A stretch of DNA of 17,316 nucleotides from Caldilineaceae bacterium (GCA_015494005.1 WGCB01000674.1:1-17316); one strand, 5' to 3'. Numbered from the stretch's first letter, positions 1-9,600 are shown. The notes: generated by a model not told the origin, from the sequence alone. Program-made: numbers and translations.

Positions 1-23
1 TCATCGAGATCGAGGACGACTGA
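1..23 (+). CDS. C-terminal end of a plus-strand gene (partial)
   Basis: Reading from base 3, the first bases encode Ile-Glu-Ile-Glu-Asp-Asp and then a TGA stop at 21-23. An acidic tail followed within 50 bases by a strong intrinsic terminator fits the 3' end of a real gene running in from the left. Only six codons are visible, so no function can be assigned. The frame is chosen from the stop position and the terminator, not from homology. Confidence 0.45.
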
Positions 24-67
24 CAGAGCCTGCCTCCCCGACACACCTCCCGCTCGCAACGCGAAAA

Positions 68-100
68 GCCGGTGGCACAGAGCCACCGGCCTTCTTTTTT
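68..100 (+). terminator. Rho-independent terminator, probably bidirectional
   Basis: A perfect 9-bp GC-rich stem (GCCGGTGGC at 68-76, GCCACCGGC at 82-90) with a 5-base loop is followed by CTTCTTTTTT at 91-100. This is a textbook intrinsic terminator for the gene ending at base 23. On the other strand the same stem is followed by TTTT (complement of 64-67). It may therefore also stop transcription of the minus-strand protease gene that ends at 140. Confidence 0.88.
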
Positions 101-139
101 CTCAGGGCTTCCCTCGGGTCTCTCGACCCGTTTCCCCGG

Positions 140-1456
140 CTAGGGGAGCTGACGGGGACGAGCCGCCAGGGTGAGCTCCACCTGGATCTCCTCGCCATCC
201 CGCAGCACGGTGAGGGTGACCTTGTCCCCCGGGCTGGTGTAGCGAGCCAGGTAGATGAGCAGGTCATCGAAACGGGTGACGGGCAGGTCGTCGAAGGCCA
301 GGATCAGGTCCCCGCCCTTCACCTCCGGGCAGAGCTCCAGGATGTGGGTGCCCGACTCCTCGAAGCCACCCCGCAGGCCAGCCCGAGCCGCGGGCGTGCC
401 GTCCAGGACCTCGATGACGTAGGCCCCTCGGACGGTTTTGGGCAGCTCCAGATCATCGGCGCAGATGGGGTTGTAGGTCATGCCCCGGATGCCGATGTAG
501 CTGTGCTCGTAGCGGCCCTCCGCGATGAGGGCGGGGATGACCCGCTTGATGATGGACACAGGGATGGCGAAGCCCACGCCGCTGTTGGCCCGACGATCCG
601 AGCTGATCTGGGCGTTGACGCCGATGACCTGACCCTGCTCGTTGAGCAGCGGCCCGCCCGAGTTGCCCGGGTTGATGGCCGCATCTGTCTGGATGGCGTC
701 GGGGATGTTGAAGGGGGAGCGCAGGCTGGAGATGCTCCGGCCCAGGGCGCTGACGATGCCACTGGTCAGGGTGCCCCGGTAGCCGAAGGGGTTGCCGATG
801 GCGGCCACCCGGGCCCCCACCCGCACCTCGTCCATGTTGCCCAGCTCCACCGGCACCAGGTTGTAGCCCTCGGGATCCACCTTCAGCACCGCCAGGTCGC
901 TGTCCAGGTCGATGCCCACCACTTCCGCTACCGTGGCTGTGCCGTCGTAGAAGCTCACCTGCACCTGATCCGCATCCTGGACCACGTGGGCGTTGGTCAC
1001 GATGTGCCCCTCCCGATCCCAGACGAAGCCGGAGCCCTGGCTCTGGGGGATCAGGTCCTCGGGATCCAGCTCAAAAGGCGGCGGCGCGTCGGGGCTTTCG
1101 GGTGTGATCTCGGGCACGGGGAAGGGCAGGTTCAGGCTGTCGCCCCGGCTCAGGACGGTGACGTTCACCACGGACGGGTTCACCTTCTCGTAGATGCTCA
1201 TGAGCACCGCGGTCTCGTAGTCCGTGCCCGCGGCCGGAGCGACCACCGGCGGGGCTGCGGCCGGGGCCGGGGTGCTGGCCGGGACGCTGCGTTCCGGGAC
1301 GACGGCCCGGGAAGCGGGCGCCTCGTCCTTGCCAACGGCAAAGAAGAGGCCGGCCACCAGCAGGGCCATGCATAGCCCCAAGGCTGCGAAGAGGCCAATG
1401 GCGCCCAGGCCGATCCAGAGGGTGCGGTTGCTTCCGGTCTTCGATTGCTCTGCCAT
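140..1456 (-). CDS. htrA: HtrA/DegP-family membrane-anchored serine protease with PDZ domain
   Basis: This is a 438-residue S1C (HtrA/DegP/DegQ-type) protease that degrades or processes misfolded envelope proteins outside the membrane. A cytoplasmic N-terminus precedes one hydrophobic segment (about residues 13-42), then a Pro/Ala-rich linker to about residue 76. The trypsin-like domain follows, with catalytic His157 (TNAHVV), Asp187 (DSDLAVL) and Ser266 (NPGNSGGP). One PDZ domain occupies about 320-432. A Pro- and acid-rich insert (about 105-138) lies just before the catalytic core. Two extracytoplasmic cysteines, 332 and 376, both fall in the PDZ region. The start is ATG at 1456 with AGGAAGG nine bases upstream; a GTG directly before it (1459) is equally possible. 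The family call is very secure; the substrate is unknown. Confidence 0.95.
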   Translation of the reverse strand: MAEQSKTGSNRTLWIGLGAIGLFAALGLCMALLVAGLFFAVGKDEAPASRAVVPERSVPASTPAPAAAPPVVAPAAGTDYETAVLMSIYEKVNPSVVNVTVLSRGDSLNLPFPVPEITPESPDAPPPFELDPEDLIPQSQGSGFVWDREGHIVTNAHVVQDADQVQVSFYDGTATVAEVVGIDLDSDLAVLKVDPEGYNLVPVELGNMDEVRVGARVAAIGNPFGYRGTLTSGIVSALGRSISSLRSPFNIPDAIQTDAAINPGNSGGPLLNEQGQVIGVNAQISSDRRANSGVGFAIPVSIIKRVIPALIAEGRYEHSYIGIRGMTYNPICADDLELPKTVRGAYVIEVLDGTPAARAGLRGGFEESGTHILELCPEVKGGDLILAFDDLPVTRFDDLLIYLARYTSPGDKVTLTVLRDGEEIQVELTLAARPRQLP

Positions 1457-1678
1457 CACGTTACGCCTTCCTGGTAGACAACTGCTCGGAAAAAGTCGGC
1501 AAAAAACCAGCAGGAAAATTCAGGGGGAGAACCCAACGCGGAAAGGTCGGGACCCAGCGTGCACAGGCGCCGCGAACAAAGCCAGGGGGCACGGATGCGT
1601 CCAGACAGACACGGCCCGAGCCGCATCCGAGCCGGGACCCATCCCGCCGTCCGTCGATCCGGTGCCAGCACTCCGGTG

Positions 1679-1984
1679 CTAGAACATGGATCCCGGATCC
1701 AGGGGCTCCTCGTAGTAGACGGCCCGGCCGTTGCGGCGACGACGCAGACGCCGTTCCGCCTCTCGCATGCGCCAGCCCCAGAGGGCCAGCACCATCCCAC
1801 CGGTGAGCAGGGCCAGGGCCACCATGTAGGCCAGGAGCTCCGGCCAGATGAGGATGGCCAGGCCCAGGAAGATCAGGGCCAGACCCGGCCCCATGACCAG
1901 CCACCAGCCCTGGCCGCCGGCCATGTCCGTCACCTGACGACCGTAGCGGCGGACCCGAACGAAAATGGGCGATCCGTTGAACAT
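1679..1984 (-). CDS. Small two-helix membrane protein, function unknown
   Basis: This 101-residue protein has two hydrophobic segments, about residues 27-47 and 50-71. They are flanked by a basic N-terminal stretch (VRVRRYGRQ) and a strongly basic post-helix stretch (RRLRRRRNGR, about 78-87). A short acidic tail ends the protein. The positive residues suggest both ends face the cytoplasm in a helical hairpin. The start is ATG at 1984, because AAAGGAG lies eight bases upstream. An in-frame GTG three codons earlier would overlap that ribosome binding site. It starts 36 bases after the zinc peptidase gene ends, so the two are probably co-transcribed. I do not recognise a named family; a role with the neighbouring proteases is only a guess from position. 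Confidence 0.8.
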   Translation of the reverse strand: MFNGSPIFVRVRRYGRQVTDMAGGQGWWLVMGPGLALIFLGLAILIWPELLAYMVALALLTGGMVLALWGWRMREAERRLRRRRNGRAVYYEEPLDPGSMF

Positions 1985-2020
1985 GAAAGACACTCCTTTA
2001 CAACAATCCCGGCACTCTCG

Positions 2021-2725
2021 TCAGTCCCGGGAGCGGCTCGTGAGGATGAAGGCGTAGTAGAGCATGGTGGAGACGGCCTGGATGGCCGCGGCCACGTAGG
2101 TCAGGGCCGCCGCGTCCAGCACAGCGTTCACGCCCTCCAGCTCCTGGGGGGCGATGATCCCCTGGGAGACCAGGAGCTTCTTGGCCCGCTTGCTGGCGTC
2201 GAACTCCACGGGCAGGGTGACGATGGCGAAGACGGCTGTGGCCCCGAAGAGGATCAGCCCCAGCCAGGCGATGGAGGTGCCGATGGAGCCCTGGAGGAAG
2301 AGGCCGATGAAGAAGATGATGGGCCCCAGCCAGCTGCCGATCTGGACGCTGGGCACCATGGCGCTGCGCAGGGTCAAGGGCGCGTAGTGCTCCTTGTGCT
2401 GCAGGGCATGGCCGGCCTCGTGGGCCGCCACCCCCACCGAGGCCACGCTGACCCCCGAGTAGACCTCAGGGCTCAGGCGCAGCACCCGGCTGCGAGGATC
2501 GTAGTGGTCGCTCAGGAAGCCTCGCACCTCCTCCACGTCCACGTCGTAGAGGCCGTAGCTGTCCAGGAGCATGCGGGCGGCCTGGGCGCCGGCGATGCGC
2601 CGGGCCGTGGGCACCTTCGAGTATTTGGCAAACGCCGAGCGCACCTTGGCCTGGGCCCAGAGTCCCAGGAGCAAGGCCGGCAAGCTGAAGAGCAGATAGA
2701 GTCCGTATCCGCCGAACGCGTACAT
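2021..2725 (-). CDS. Membrane zinc metallopeptidase, YugP-like (Zn_peptidase_2 family)
   Basis: This 234-residue membrane protein carries a zincin motif HEAGH at residues 102-106, within VAAHEAGHALQHKEHY. The first hydrophobic segment is at about 5-22. Further segments lie after the motif, at about 128-146, 150-172 and 205-228. The conserved LPVEFDASKRAKKLL stretch (about 171-185) holds Glu174, a candidate third zinc ligand. Length and order match the YugP-like neutral zinc metallopeptidase family (Zn_peptidase_2), whose substrates are largely unknown. The start is ATG at 2725 with AGGAGA eight bases upstream. It is followed by the small membrane protein and then by the HtrA-type protease, suggesting a membrane quality-control role (inference). 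Confidence 0.92.
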   Translation of the reverse strand: MYAFGGYGLYLLFSLPALLLGLWAQAKVRSAFAKYSKVPTARRIAGAQAARMLLDSYGLYDVDVEEVRGFLSDHYDPRSRVLRLSPEVYSGVSVASVGVAAHEAGHALQHKEHYAPLTLRSAMVPSVQIGSWLGPIIFFIGLFLQGSIGTSIAWLGLILFGATAVFAIVTLPVEFDASKRAKKLLVSQGIIAPQELEGVNAVLDAAALTYVAAAIQAVSTMLYYAFILTSRSRD

Positions 2726-2919
2726 CGTTTTCGTCTCCTACAAGCTGTTTCGACAATGGGCAGAGGGCAGAAGTCGCCCCCGAAGTCCTTCAAATGTTGT
2801 ACGCACCAAGTGTACCATAAGTTTCGTCCTGGCCCAGGCGAGGCGCGTTTGTCTTCTGTTAGAGCCGCCTCCACCCGCCGGGCAGCGGCCCTGGGCCCCG
2901 GAGCTGTGTCGCTTTTCCG

Positions 2920-4545
2920 TCACCGGCGACGCAGCAGAGCGACCAGGGCCCGGAGCTCGGCCCCGCCCAGGAGCAGGCTGCCCATCCCGTAGACCAGGGC
3001 CGCCAGGAGCACACCGCCCACCGCCTGGATCCAGCCCAGGGGCAGGGGAAGGGCCTCCCCCGCCAGGCCCGGGGACCAGCCCAGCCACCAGGTCAGGGCC
3101 AGGCCCATGCCTCCCGCAGCCAGCAGGGAGCGGATCACCCCGCCCACAACGGGACGCCAGGCCAGCCCCTGGATGCGCCGATCCAGCAGCCAGAGGAGTG
3201 CGGCCATCTCCAGCCCAGTGGCCACGCTGTTGGCCAGGGCCAGCCCGCCGTAGCTCCAGTAGTGAATCCACCAGAGGCTGAAGGCGATGTTCAGGGCCAT
3301 GGCCGCCACACCCACGATCACTGGGGTGGCCGTGTCGTGCAGGGCGTAGAAGGCCCGGACCACGATCTCCACCGTGGCGTGGGCCACCAGCCCCAGGGCG
3401 TAGAACTGGAGGGCGTAGGCCACGGCCAGGGTGCTCTGCCGGGTGAACTCCCCCCGCTCCAGCAGCACCTGGATCAACGGCGCCCGCAGGACGAAGAGCC
3501 CCACCGCCGCGGGGATGGTCAGAAACAGAATGATACGCAGGATCCGGCTCAAGGTCTGTCGGAGAGCTTCCCGTCGCTGGGCGGCCACCTGGGCGGCAAA
3601 GGTGGGGAAGGCCACGGTGGCGATGGCCTGGGCGAAGATCCCTTGGGGCAGGAGCATGAGCAGCCAGGCATAGTTCAGGGCGCTGAGGCTGCCGCTGGGC
3701 AGGCCGCTGGCCAGGATGGTGTTGACCAGGAAGTTGAGCTGCACGAAGAAAAGGCCCAGCACCCGAGGCGCCATGAGCCGCCCCACCTCCCGCACACCCG
3801 GGTCCCGCCAGGCCAGGCTCCAGCGATACTGGGCCTGTTGCCGCCACAGCCCAGGCAGCTGGACCAGGAGATGGCCCAGGGCGCCGGTGACCACCCCGAT
3901 CACCAGGCCGTAGACGCCGTAGCGAGGGGCCAGGAGCCAGGCCCCCAGGATGATGGCCAGGTTGTAGAGGACCGGGGCCGCGGCCGGGAGCAGGAAGTGC
4001 TGCACCGCGTTCAGCGCGCCCATGATCAGCCCGCTGGCCCCGAAGACCACCGTGCTCAGGAGCATCCAGCGCATGAGATCCGCGGTGAGCTGCTGCTGCT
4101 CCGGGGGGAAGCCCGGGGCGATGATCCGCTGCACCAGGGGCAGGGCGAAGGTGGCGGCCAGCCCTGCCAGCACTACCAGGAGCAGGGTGATCCAGTTGAG
4201 GACCCGGCTGAAGAGGAGCCAGGCCCCCTCCCGATCCCCCTTCACCCAGTAGCCGGCGAAGGTGGGGATGAAGGCGCTGCCCAGCGCGCCCCCAGCCACC
4301 AGTTGGAAGAGGATGTCCGGCACCCGGAAGGCGGCCAGGTAGGCGTCCAGCTGAGCGCTGGTTCCAAACTGGGCGCCGATGACCACCTCTCGCAGCAGGC
4401 CCGTCACCCGGCTAAGGACGAAAAAAAGCATGACCACCGCGGCTGCGCTGGCCATGCCCCGGGCGTCCAGGGTGGATCGGGCCCCTGTACGCCCCTCTTC
4501 GATTGGCCGCAGATCGGCCTGGAGCTCTTCCGATGGCAAACTCAA
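2920..4545 (-). CDS. murJ: Lipid II flippase MurJ (MATE/MVF superfamily)
   Basis: This polytopic membrane protein of up to 541 residues has many hydrophobic helices, as expected for the 14-helix MurJ fold. MurJ moves the lipid II peptidoglycan precursor across the membrane. The N-terminal signature SRVTGLLREVVIGAQFG (about 45-61), followed by DAYLAAFRVPDILF, is typical, with Arg46, Arg52 and Asp67 at positions conserved in MurJ. The longest frame opens with TTG at 4545 and has no clear ribosome binding site. An ATG at 4455 (codon 31) sits just before the first helix and gives a 511-residue protein close to the usual length, but it also lacks a good Shine-Dalgarno. The true start is open between these. 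The gene lies 92 bases after the ribonuclease J gene. Confidence 0.92.
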   Translation of the reverse strand: MSLPSEELQADLRPIEEGRTGARSTLDARGMASAAAVVMLFFVLSRVTGLLREVVIGAQFGTSAQLDAYLAAFRVPDILFQLVAGGALGSAFIPTFAGYWVKGDREGAWLLFSRVLNWITLLLVVLAGLAATFALPLVQRIIAPGFPPEQQQLTADLMRWMLLSTVVFGASGLIMGALNAVQHFLLPAAAPVLYNLAIILGAWLLAPRYGVYGLVIGVVTGALGHLLVQLPGLWRQQAQYRWSLAWRDPGVREVGRLMAPRVLGLFFVQLNFLVNTILASGLPSGSLSALNYAWLLMLLPQGIFAQAIATVAFPTFAAQVAAQRREALRQTLSRILRIILFLTIPAAVGLFVLRAPLIQVLLERGEFTRQSTLAVAYALQFYALGLVAHATVEIVVRAFYALHDTATPVIVGVAAMALNIAFSLWWIHYWSYGGLALANSVATGLEMAALLWLLDRRIQGLAWRPVVGGVIRSLLAAGGMGLALTWWLGWSPGLAGEALPLPLGWIQAVGGVLLAALVYGMGSLLLGGAELRALVALLRRR

Positions 4546-4637
4546 GATGGCAAAGTCAAAAAGTCAAGAGGACAGGGCCAAGATGGCGGGATCGAAACGG
4601 ATGCTCCCGCTACCGAGGACGAATCCCCCGGCAGGGA

Positions 4638-6380
<1,743 letters not shown>

Positions 6381-6399
6381 CGATCTTCTCCTTGGTTAG

Positions 6400-6417
6400 T
6401 CGACCGTCCGCGGTCGA
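6400..6417 (-). promoter_or_regulatory. Leader hairpin upstream of the RNase J ribosome binding site
   Basis: A perfect 7-bp inverted repeat, TCGACCG (6400-6406) and CGGTCGA (6411-6417), has a 4-base loop. It sits 20 bases before the RNase J start codon, immediately beside its AAGGAG site. In the mRNA the stem would lie next to the ribosome landing region. No U-run follows, so it is not a terminator. A role in autoregulation or mRNA stability is inferred from position only. Confidence 0.45.
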
Positions 6418-6444
6418 TGGGGTTGACAATCCGCGCTACCATAC

Positions 6445-6476
6445 AAAACGCTGGGTAGCCTTCGCCGCCCCCAGCG
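6445..6476 (-). terminator. Possible intrinsic terminator after the uracil-DNA glycosylase gene
   Basis: On the minus strand CGCTGGG (6476-6470) pairs with CCCAGCG (6455-6449) around a 14-base loop, and TTTT (6448-6445) follows. It lies about 110 bases past the glycosylase stop and 65 bases before the RNase J start. The loop is long and the T-run short, so the call is tentative. Confidence 0.35.
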
Positions 6477-6586
6477 CTATCGTCCCTGGTATTGAACCGG
6501 TGCCGCAGCGCCGTCGGTGCGCTGGCTGGGGCTTCCGCGCCCCTGGGATATCGTGATGGGCTCTGGATGGGAGCCCGGGACTGGCT

Positions 6587-7339
6587 TCATTCGGATGGTT
6601 GCTCTTGGCCCGCCTGGCCCGAGTCCGGCTCCACATAGTCCGGGTCCCCGGGATGGGGCACGCCCGCCGGCAGCTTCTCCCCCCGGGCGGCGGCCTGGTC
6701 CGCGGCCTGGGCCCGTTGGATCAAGGAGGGCAGCTTCTGCAGATCCTGGACGAACTGCTCCCGCCAGACGGGGTTGCGCAGGGCCGCTGCCGGGTGGAAC
6801 ATGGCCATGGCCACCCGACCCCGGCCGATGTTCTTGATCCGGCCGTGGATCTGGGTGATGCGCCCGTCCGGGAACCAACGGGCCATGCTGAAGCGGCCCA
6901 AGGTGACGATGATCCGGGGGTTGATCAGCTCGATCTGCTGGTCCAGGTAGTGGCTGCACGCCTCCAGCTCTCGGGGCAGGGGATCCCGGTTGTTGGGCGG
7001 CCGGCATTTGATCACGTTGGTGATGTAGACATCCTCCCGGCGGATGTCCACCTGGGCCAGGGCGTGGGTCAGGAACCGGCCGCTGCGCCCCACGAAGGGC
7101 CGCCCCTGGCGATCCTCGTCCGCGCCCGGCGCCTCGCCCACGAACATGACCACCGCATCGTAGTTGCCCTCACCCGGCACCGCGTGGGTGCGGGTCCGGT
7201 GCAGGGGACAGCGGGTGCAGCGCCGGATCTCGGCTTCCAGGGCCTTCAGCGCGGCCACCCGGTCCTGGAAGGGGGCCTGGGACGGGGCCTGCTCGGAAGA
7301 GTGATTTGACAACTCGGGGTGCTCCGGTGTTGAATCCAT
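6587..7339 (-). CDS. udg: Family 4 uracil-DNA glycosylase (Fe-S type)
   Basis: This 250-residue enzyme removes uracil from DNA, the first step of base excision repair after cytosine deamination. Family 4 enzymes carry a [4Fe-4S] cluster. The four ligands are visible as Cys41 and Cys44 (CTRC), Cys112 (IKCRPPNNRDP) and Cys128. The active-site motif GEAPGADEDRQGRPFVGRSG (68-87) and the second motif FHPAAALRNP (181-190) are both intact. The last 45 or so residues, after the catalytic domain, are Ala/Gly/Pro/Glu-rich and probably disordered. The start is ATG at 7339, with GAGGG eight bases upstream; an in-frame GTG two codons earlier is less well placed. It is divergent from the methyltransferase-like gene. 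Confidence 0.96.
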   Translation of the reverse strand: MDSTPEHPELSNHSSEQAPSQAPFQDRVAALKALEAEIRRCTRCPLHRTRTHAVPGEGNYDAVVMFVGEAPGADEDRQGRPFVGRSGRFLTHALAQVDIRREDVYITNVIKCRPPNNRDPLPRELEACSHYLDQQIELINPRIIVTLGRFSMARWFPDGRITQIHGRIKNIGRGRVAMAMFHPAAALRNPVWREQFVQDLQKLPSLIQRAQAADQAAARGEKLPAGVPHPGDPDYVEPDSGQAGQEQPSE

Positions 7340-7421
7340 GCACACATCCCTCAGTGGCGGTCCGGGATCCTTCCCTCGATCTAGCGTTCGCCCCGGGCCT
7401 CGGCCAGGGACGCGTCAACTT

Positions 7422-7451
7422 ATGATAATCCCAACCCGGTCCTTTTGTCCA
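7422..7451 (-). promoter_or_regulatory. Candidate promoter for the uracil-DNA glycosylase gene
   Basis: On the minus strand TGGACA (7451-7446) and TATCAT (7427-7422) are 18 bases apart, resembling sigma70 -35 and -10 boxes. The -10 overlaps the small palindrome TTATGATAA (7420-7428) in the AT-rich patch between the two divergent genes. It lies about 80 bases before the glycosylase start codon. The match is moderate, and the prediction is from consensus only. Confidence 0.4.
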
Positions 7452-7510
7452 CACAGAGGGGAAGTGAAACAGAGGGGGAGCGGGAGGAGCCCTCGTTTAG
7501 GAGAGCCATC

Positions 7511-8152
7511 ATGTGGGTCGGCCCAGTGACCATCCTTGCCTATTTCGCTGTCTACGCGCTGCTCCACAGCCTGCTGGCCGCCCGTCCAGTGAAGGAGTGG
7601 CTGCAGGGCCGTTTCGGGCCGGGGATGGGCCGCTGGTATCGCCTGGCCTACAACATTTTCGCCACGGTGACCCTGCTGCCCTTTTTCTGGCTCCTGGCCA
7701 CCCTGCCGGACCGGATCCTCTACGTGGCGCCCAGCCCCTGGAACCGGCTCATGATGGCCGGGCAGGCCCTGGCCGGGCTGGGCTTCCTGGTGGCCCTCTT
7801 CCAGACGGATCTGGCCAGCTTCCTGGGGCTGGCCCAGCTCCGAGGCAGGACCCAGAGCGAGCACGAGCGGCTGGTGGTCCGGGGCATGTACGCCTACGTC
7901 CGCCACCCGCTCTACTTCTTCTCCATGCTCTTCCTCTGGCTCAGCCCGGTGATGACGGTGAACTCCTTCACCGCCTACCTGGTCTTCACCCTCTACTTCT
8001 ACCTGGGCTCCCTCCACGAGGAGAGCCGGCTGCGGGCCGCCTTTGGCCCAGCCTACCGCCGCTACCAGGAGCAGGTCCCCATGTTCCTGCCTCGGTGGCG
8101 CCGCCATCCCCTGGATCTCGCGGAGCCCGACCAGGCCCCCTCCTCGGACTGA
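7511..8152 (+). CDS. Isoprenylcysteine carboxyl methyltransferase-like (ICMT/PEMT/NnrU-type) membrane protein
   Basis: This 213-residue polytopic membrane protein has hydrophobic segments at about residues 5-23, 48-67, 83-99, 134-151 and 153-167. The C-terminal half carries the family pattern: LVVRGMYAYVRHPLYF (about 121-136) with Arg131-His132-Pro133, and later HEESRL (169-174) followed by Tyr-rich YRRYQEQVP. In ICMT/PEMT-type enzymes this region binds S-adenosylmethionine and methylates a small or lipid substrate at the membrane. The substrate cannot be read from sequence. The start is ATG at 7511, with AGGAG seven bases upstream; an earlier in-frame TTG at 7445 lacks such a site. It stands alone on the plus strand and ends 34 bases from the convergent glutamine synthetase gene. 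Confidence 0.85.
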   Translation: MWVGPVTILAYFAVYALLHSLLAARPVKEWLQGRFGPGMGRWYRLAYNIFATVTLLPFFWLLATLPDRILYVAPSPWNRLMMAGQALAGLGFLVALFQTDLASFLGLAQLRGRTQSEHERLVVRGMYAYVRHPLYFFSMLFLWLSPVMTVNSFTAYLVFTLYFYLGSLHEESRLRAAFGPAYRRYQEQVPMFLPRWRRHPLDLAEPDQAPSSD

Positions 8153-8186
8153 GCACCGAGGGACTCCCCGCAGGTTCCCCCCACAC

Positions 8187-9533
8187 TCAGTAGGTGGTCA
8201 GATAACGGTCCAGCTCCCATTTGGAGACGTAGAGCCGGTAGTCGTTCCACTCCTGGAGCTTGGCCTCCACATACCGCTCGTAGATGTGCTGGCCCAGGGC
8301 CTCCTGGATGATCTCGTCCTGGGTCAGGGCGTCGATGGCCTCGCCCAGGCTGCCGGGCAGGGTCTCCAGGCCGACCCGGCGGCCGTCCACATGGTAGAGG
8401 TCCTCCTCCGCGGCCGGGGGCGGCGTCATGCCCTTCTCGATGCCGTCCAGCCCTGCGGCCAGCATCACCGCGAAGGCCAGGTAGGGGTTGGTGCTGGGAT
8501 CCGGACAGCGCAGCTCGCAGCGAGTGCTCCGGTAGCGTCCTCTGCTGGTGCGGGGGATGCGGATGAGCGCGCTGCGGTTCGTCCGCCCCCAGGAGATGTA
8601 GACCGGGGCCTCGTAGCCGGGCACCAGCCGTTTGTAGCTGTTGACCAGGGGGGCGACGATGGGCGCCATGGCCTTGGCGTGGGCCAGCTGCCCGGCGATG
8701 AAGCTCAGGGCCACCTGGCTCAGGCCGTACTCGTTTTCCTCGTCGTACATGGCCGTGTCGCCGCTGTGGATGTCCCACAGGCTCTGGTGCACGTGCATGC
8801 CCGATCCGTTGACCCCGGCCAGGGGCTTGGGCATGAAAGTGCAGTGGAGCCCGTTCTTCTGGGCGATGGCCTTCAGGGTGATGCGGAAGGTGATGGTGTT
8901 GTCCGCAGTGGTCAGGGCTGGGCCGTACTGGATGTCGATCTCGCTCTGCCCCACGGCCACCTCGTGGTGGGAAGCCTCCACCACGATGCCCAGCCCCTGG
9001 AGGGCCTCGATCATCTGGCGGCGGACGCCGTGGGCCAGGTCCGTGCTCACATCGAAATAGCCGGCTTCGTCCTGGGGCTGGAGGGGCAGCAGGGAGCCGT
9101 CCGCCTGGCGCTTGAAGAGGAAGAACTCCAGCTCCGGCCCCACGTGGTACTGGAAGCCCAGGGCCTTGGCCCGGGCCAGCTGACGCTTCAGCGCGTAGCG
9201 GGGATCCCCGGCGAAGGGGGCGCCGTCCGGGGTGTAGACGTCGCAGATGACCCGGGCGGTGGAGAGCTCCAGCTCCCAGGGCACGGAGGCGAAGGTGTCC
9301 AGGTCCGGCACCAGGTACATGTCGCTCTCCGCGATGCGGGCAAACCCCTCGATGGAGCTGCCGTCGAACCAGATGCCCCGGCTGGTGGCCTCGGCCCAGT
9401 GTTCGATGGGGATGGTCACCTGCTTGGTCTGTCCCACGATGTCGCTGAACTGAAGACGCACGAAGCGGATGTCGTCCCGCTTGATGATCTCATCGATCTG
9501 TTCCAGTTTGTCTGGGGCGGCTTGGATGCTCAT
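8187..9533 (-). CDS. glnA: Glutamine synthetase type I, alpha-like (short form)
   Basis: This 448-residue enzyme ligates glutamate and ammonia using ATP. Family motifs are FDGSSIEGFARI (56-67, with Asp57/Ser60 at the ammonium-site positions), GPELEFFLF (132-140), NGSGMHVHQS (242-251), [14 protein letters not shown] (298-311, flap Glu308), RTNRSALIRIP (317-327) and RCPDPSTNPYLAFA (342-355). It lacks the insertion of the longer beta type. The tail WELDRYLTTY resembles Gram-positive GSI-alpha, as does Arg66, at the position of the feedback-control Arg62 of Bacillus GS. The start is ATG at 9533, with AAGGAG seven bases upstream. It follows the GCS2-family gene by 67 bases, probably last in an operon. 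Retained ammonium-site residues argue for true glutamine synthesis, but a gamma-glutamyl-amine ligase cannot be excluded. Confidence 0.94.
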   Translation of the reverse strand: MSIQAAPDKLEQIDEIIKRDDIRFVRLQFSDIVGQTKQVTIPIEHWAEATSRGIWFDGSSIEGFARIAESDMYLVPDLDTFASVPWELELSTARVICDVYTPDGAPFAGDPRYALKRQLARAKALGFQYHVGPELEFFLFKRQADGSLLPLQPQDEAGYFDVSTDLAHGVRRQMIEALQGLGIVVEASHHEVAVGQSEIDIQYGPALTTADNTITFRITLKAIAQKNGLHCTFMPKPLAGVNGSGMHVHQSLWDIHSGDTAMYDEENEYGLSQVALSFIAGQLAHAKAMAPIVAPLVNSYKRLVPGYEAPVYISWGRTNRSALIRIPRTSRGRYRSTRCELRCPDPSTNPYLAFAVMLAAGLDGIEKGMTPPPAAEEDLYHVDGRRVGLETLPGSLGEAIDALTQDEIIQEALGQHIYERYVEAKLQEWNDYRLYVSKWELDRYLTTY

Positions 9534-9600
9534 GGTGGTGCTCCTTGAAAGGACGGAATGTGGGAAACAGGGTTCGAAATTCAGGGAACGGGCGATGGGC

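Noticed and set aside
2800..2820. GTAC-flanked imperfect palindrome upstream of the zinc peptidase gene
   Set aside because: Only the outer GTAC arms and a few inner bases are symmetric, so it is too weak to call an operator.
7445..7510. Longer methyltransferase start at TTG
   Set aside because: The extra residues are charged and unlike the family's membrane start. AGGAG is correctly spaced before the ATG at 7511, and the region overlaps the candidate promoter of the divergent gene.
8153..8186. Possible terminator between the convergent methyltransferase and glutamine synthetase genes
   Set aside because: Only 34 bases, with no stem longer than four pairs and no T-run on either strand.
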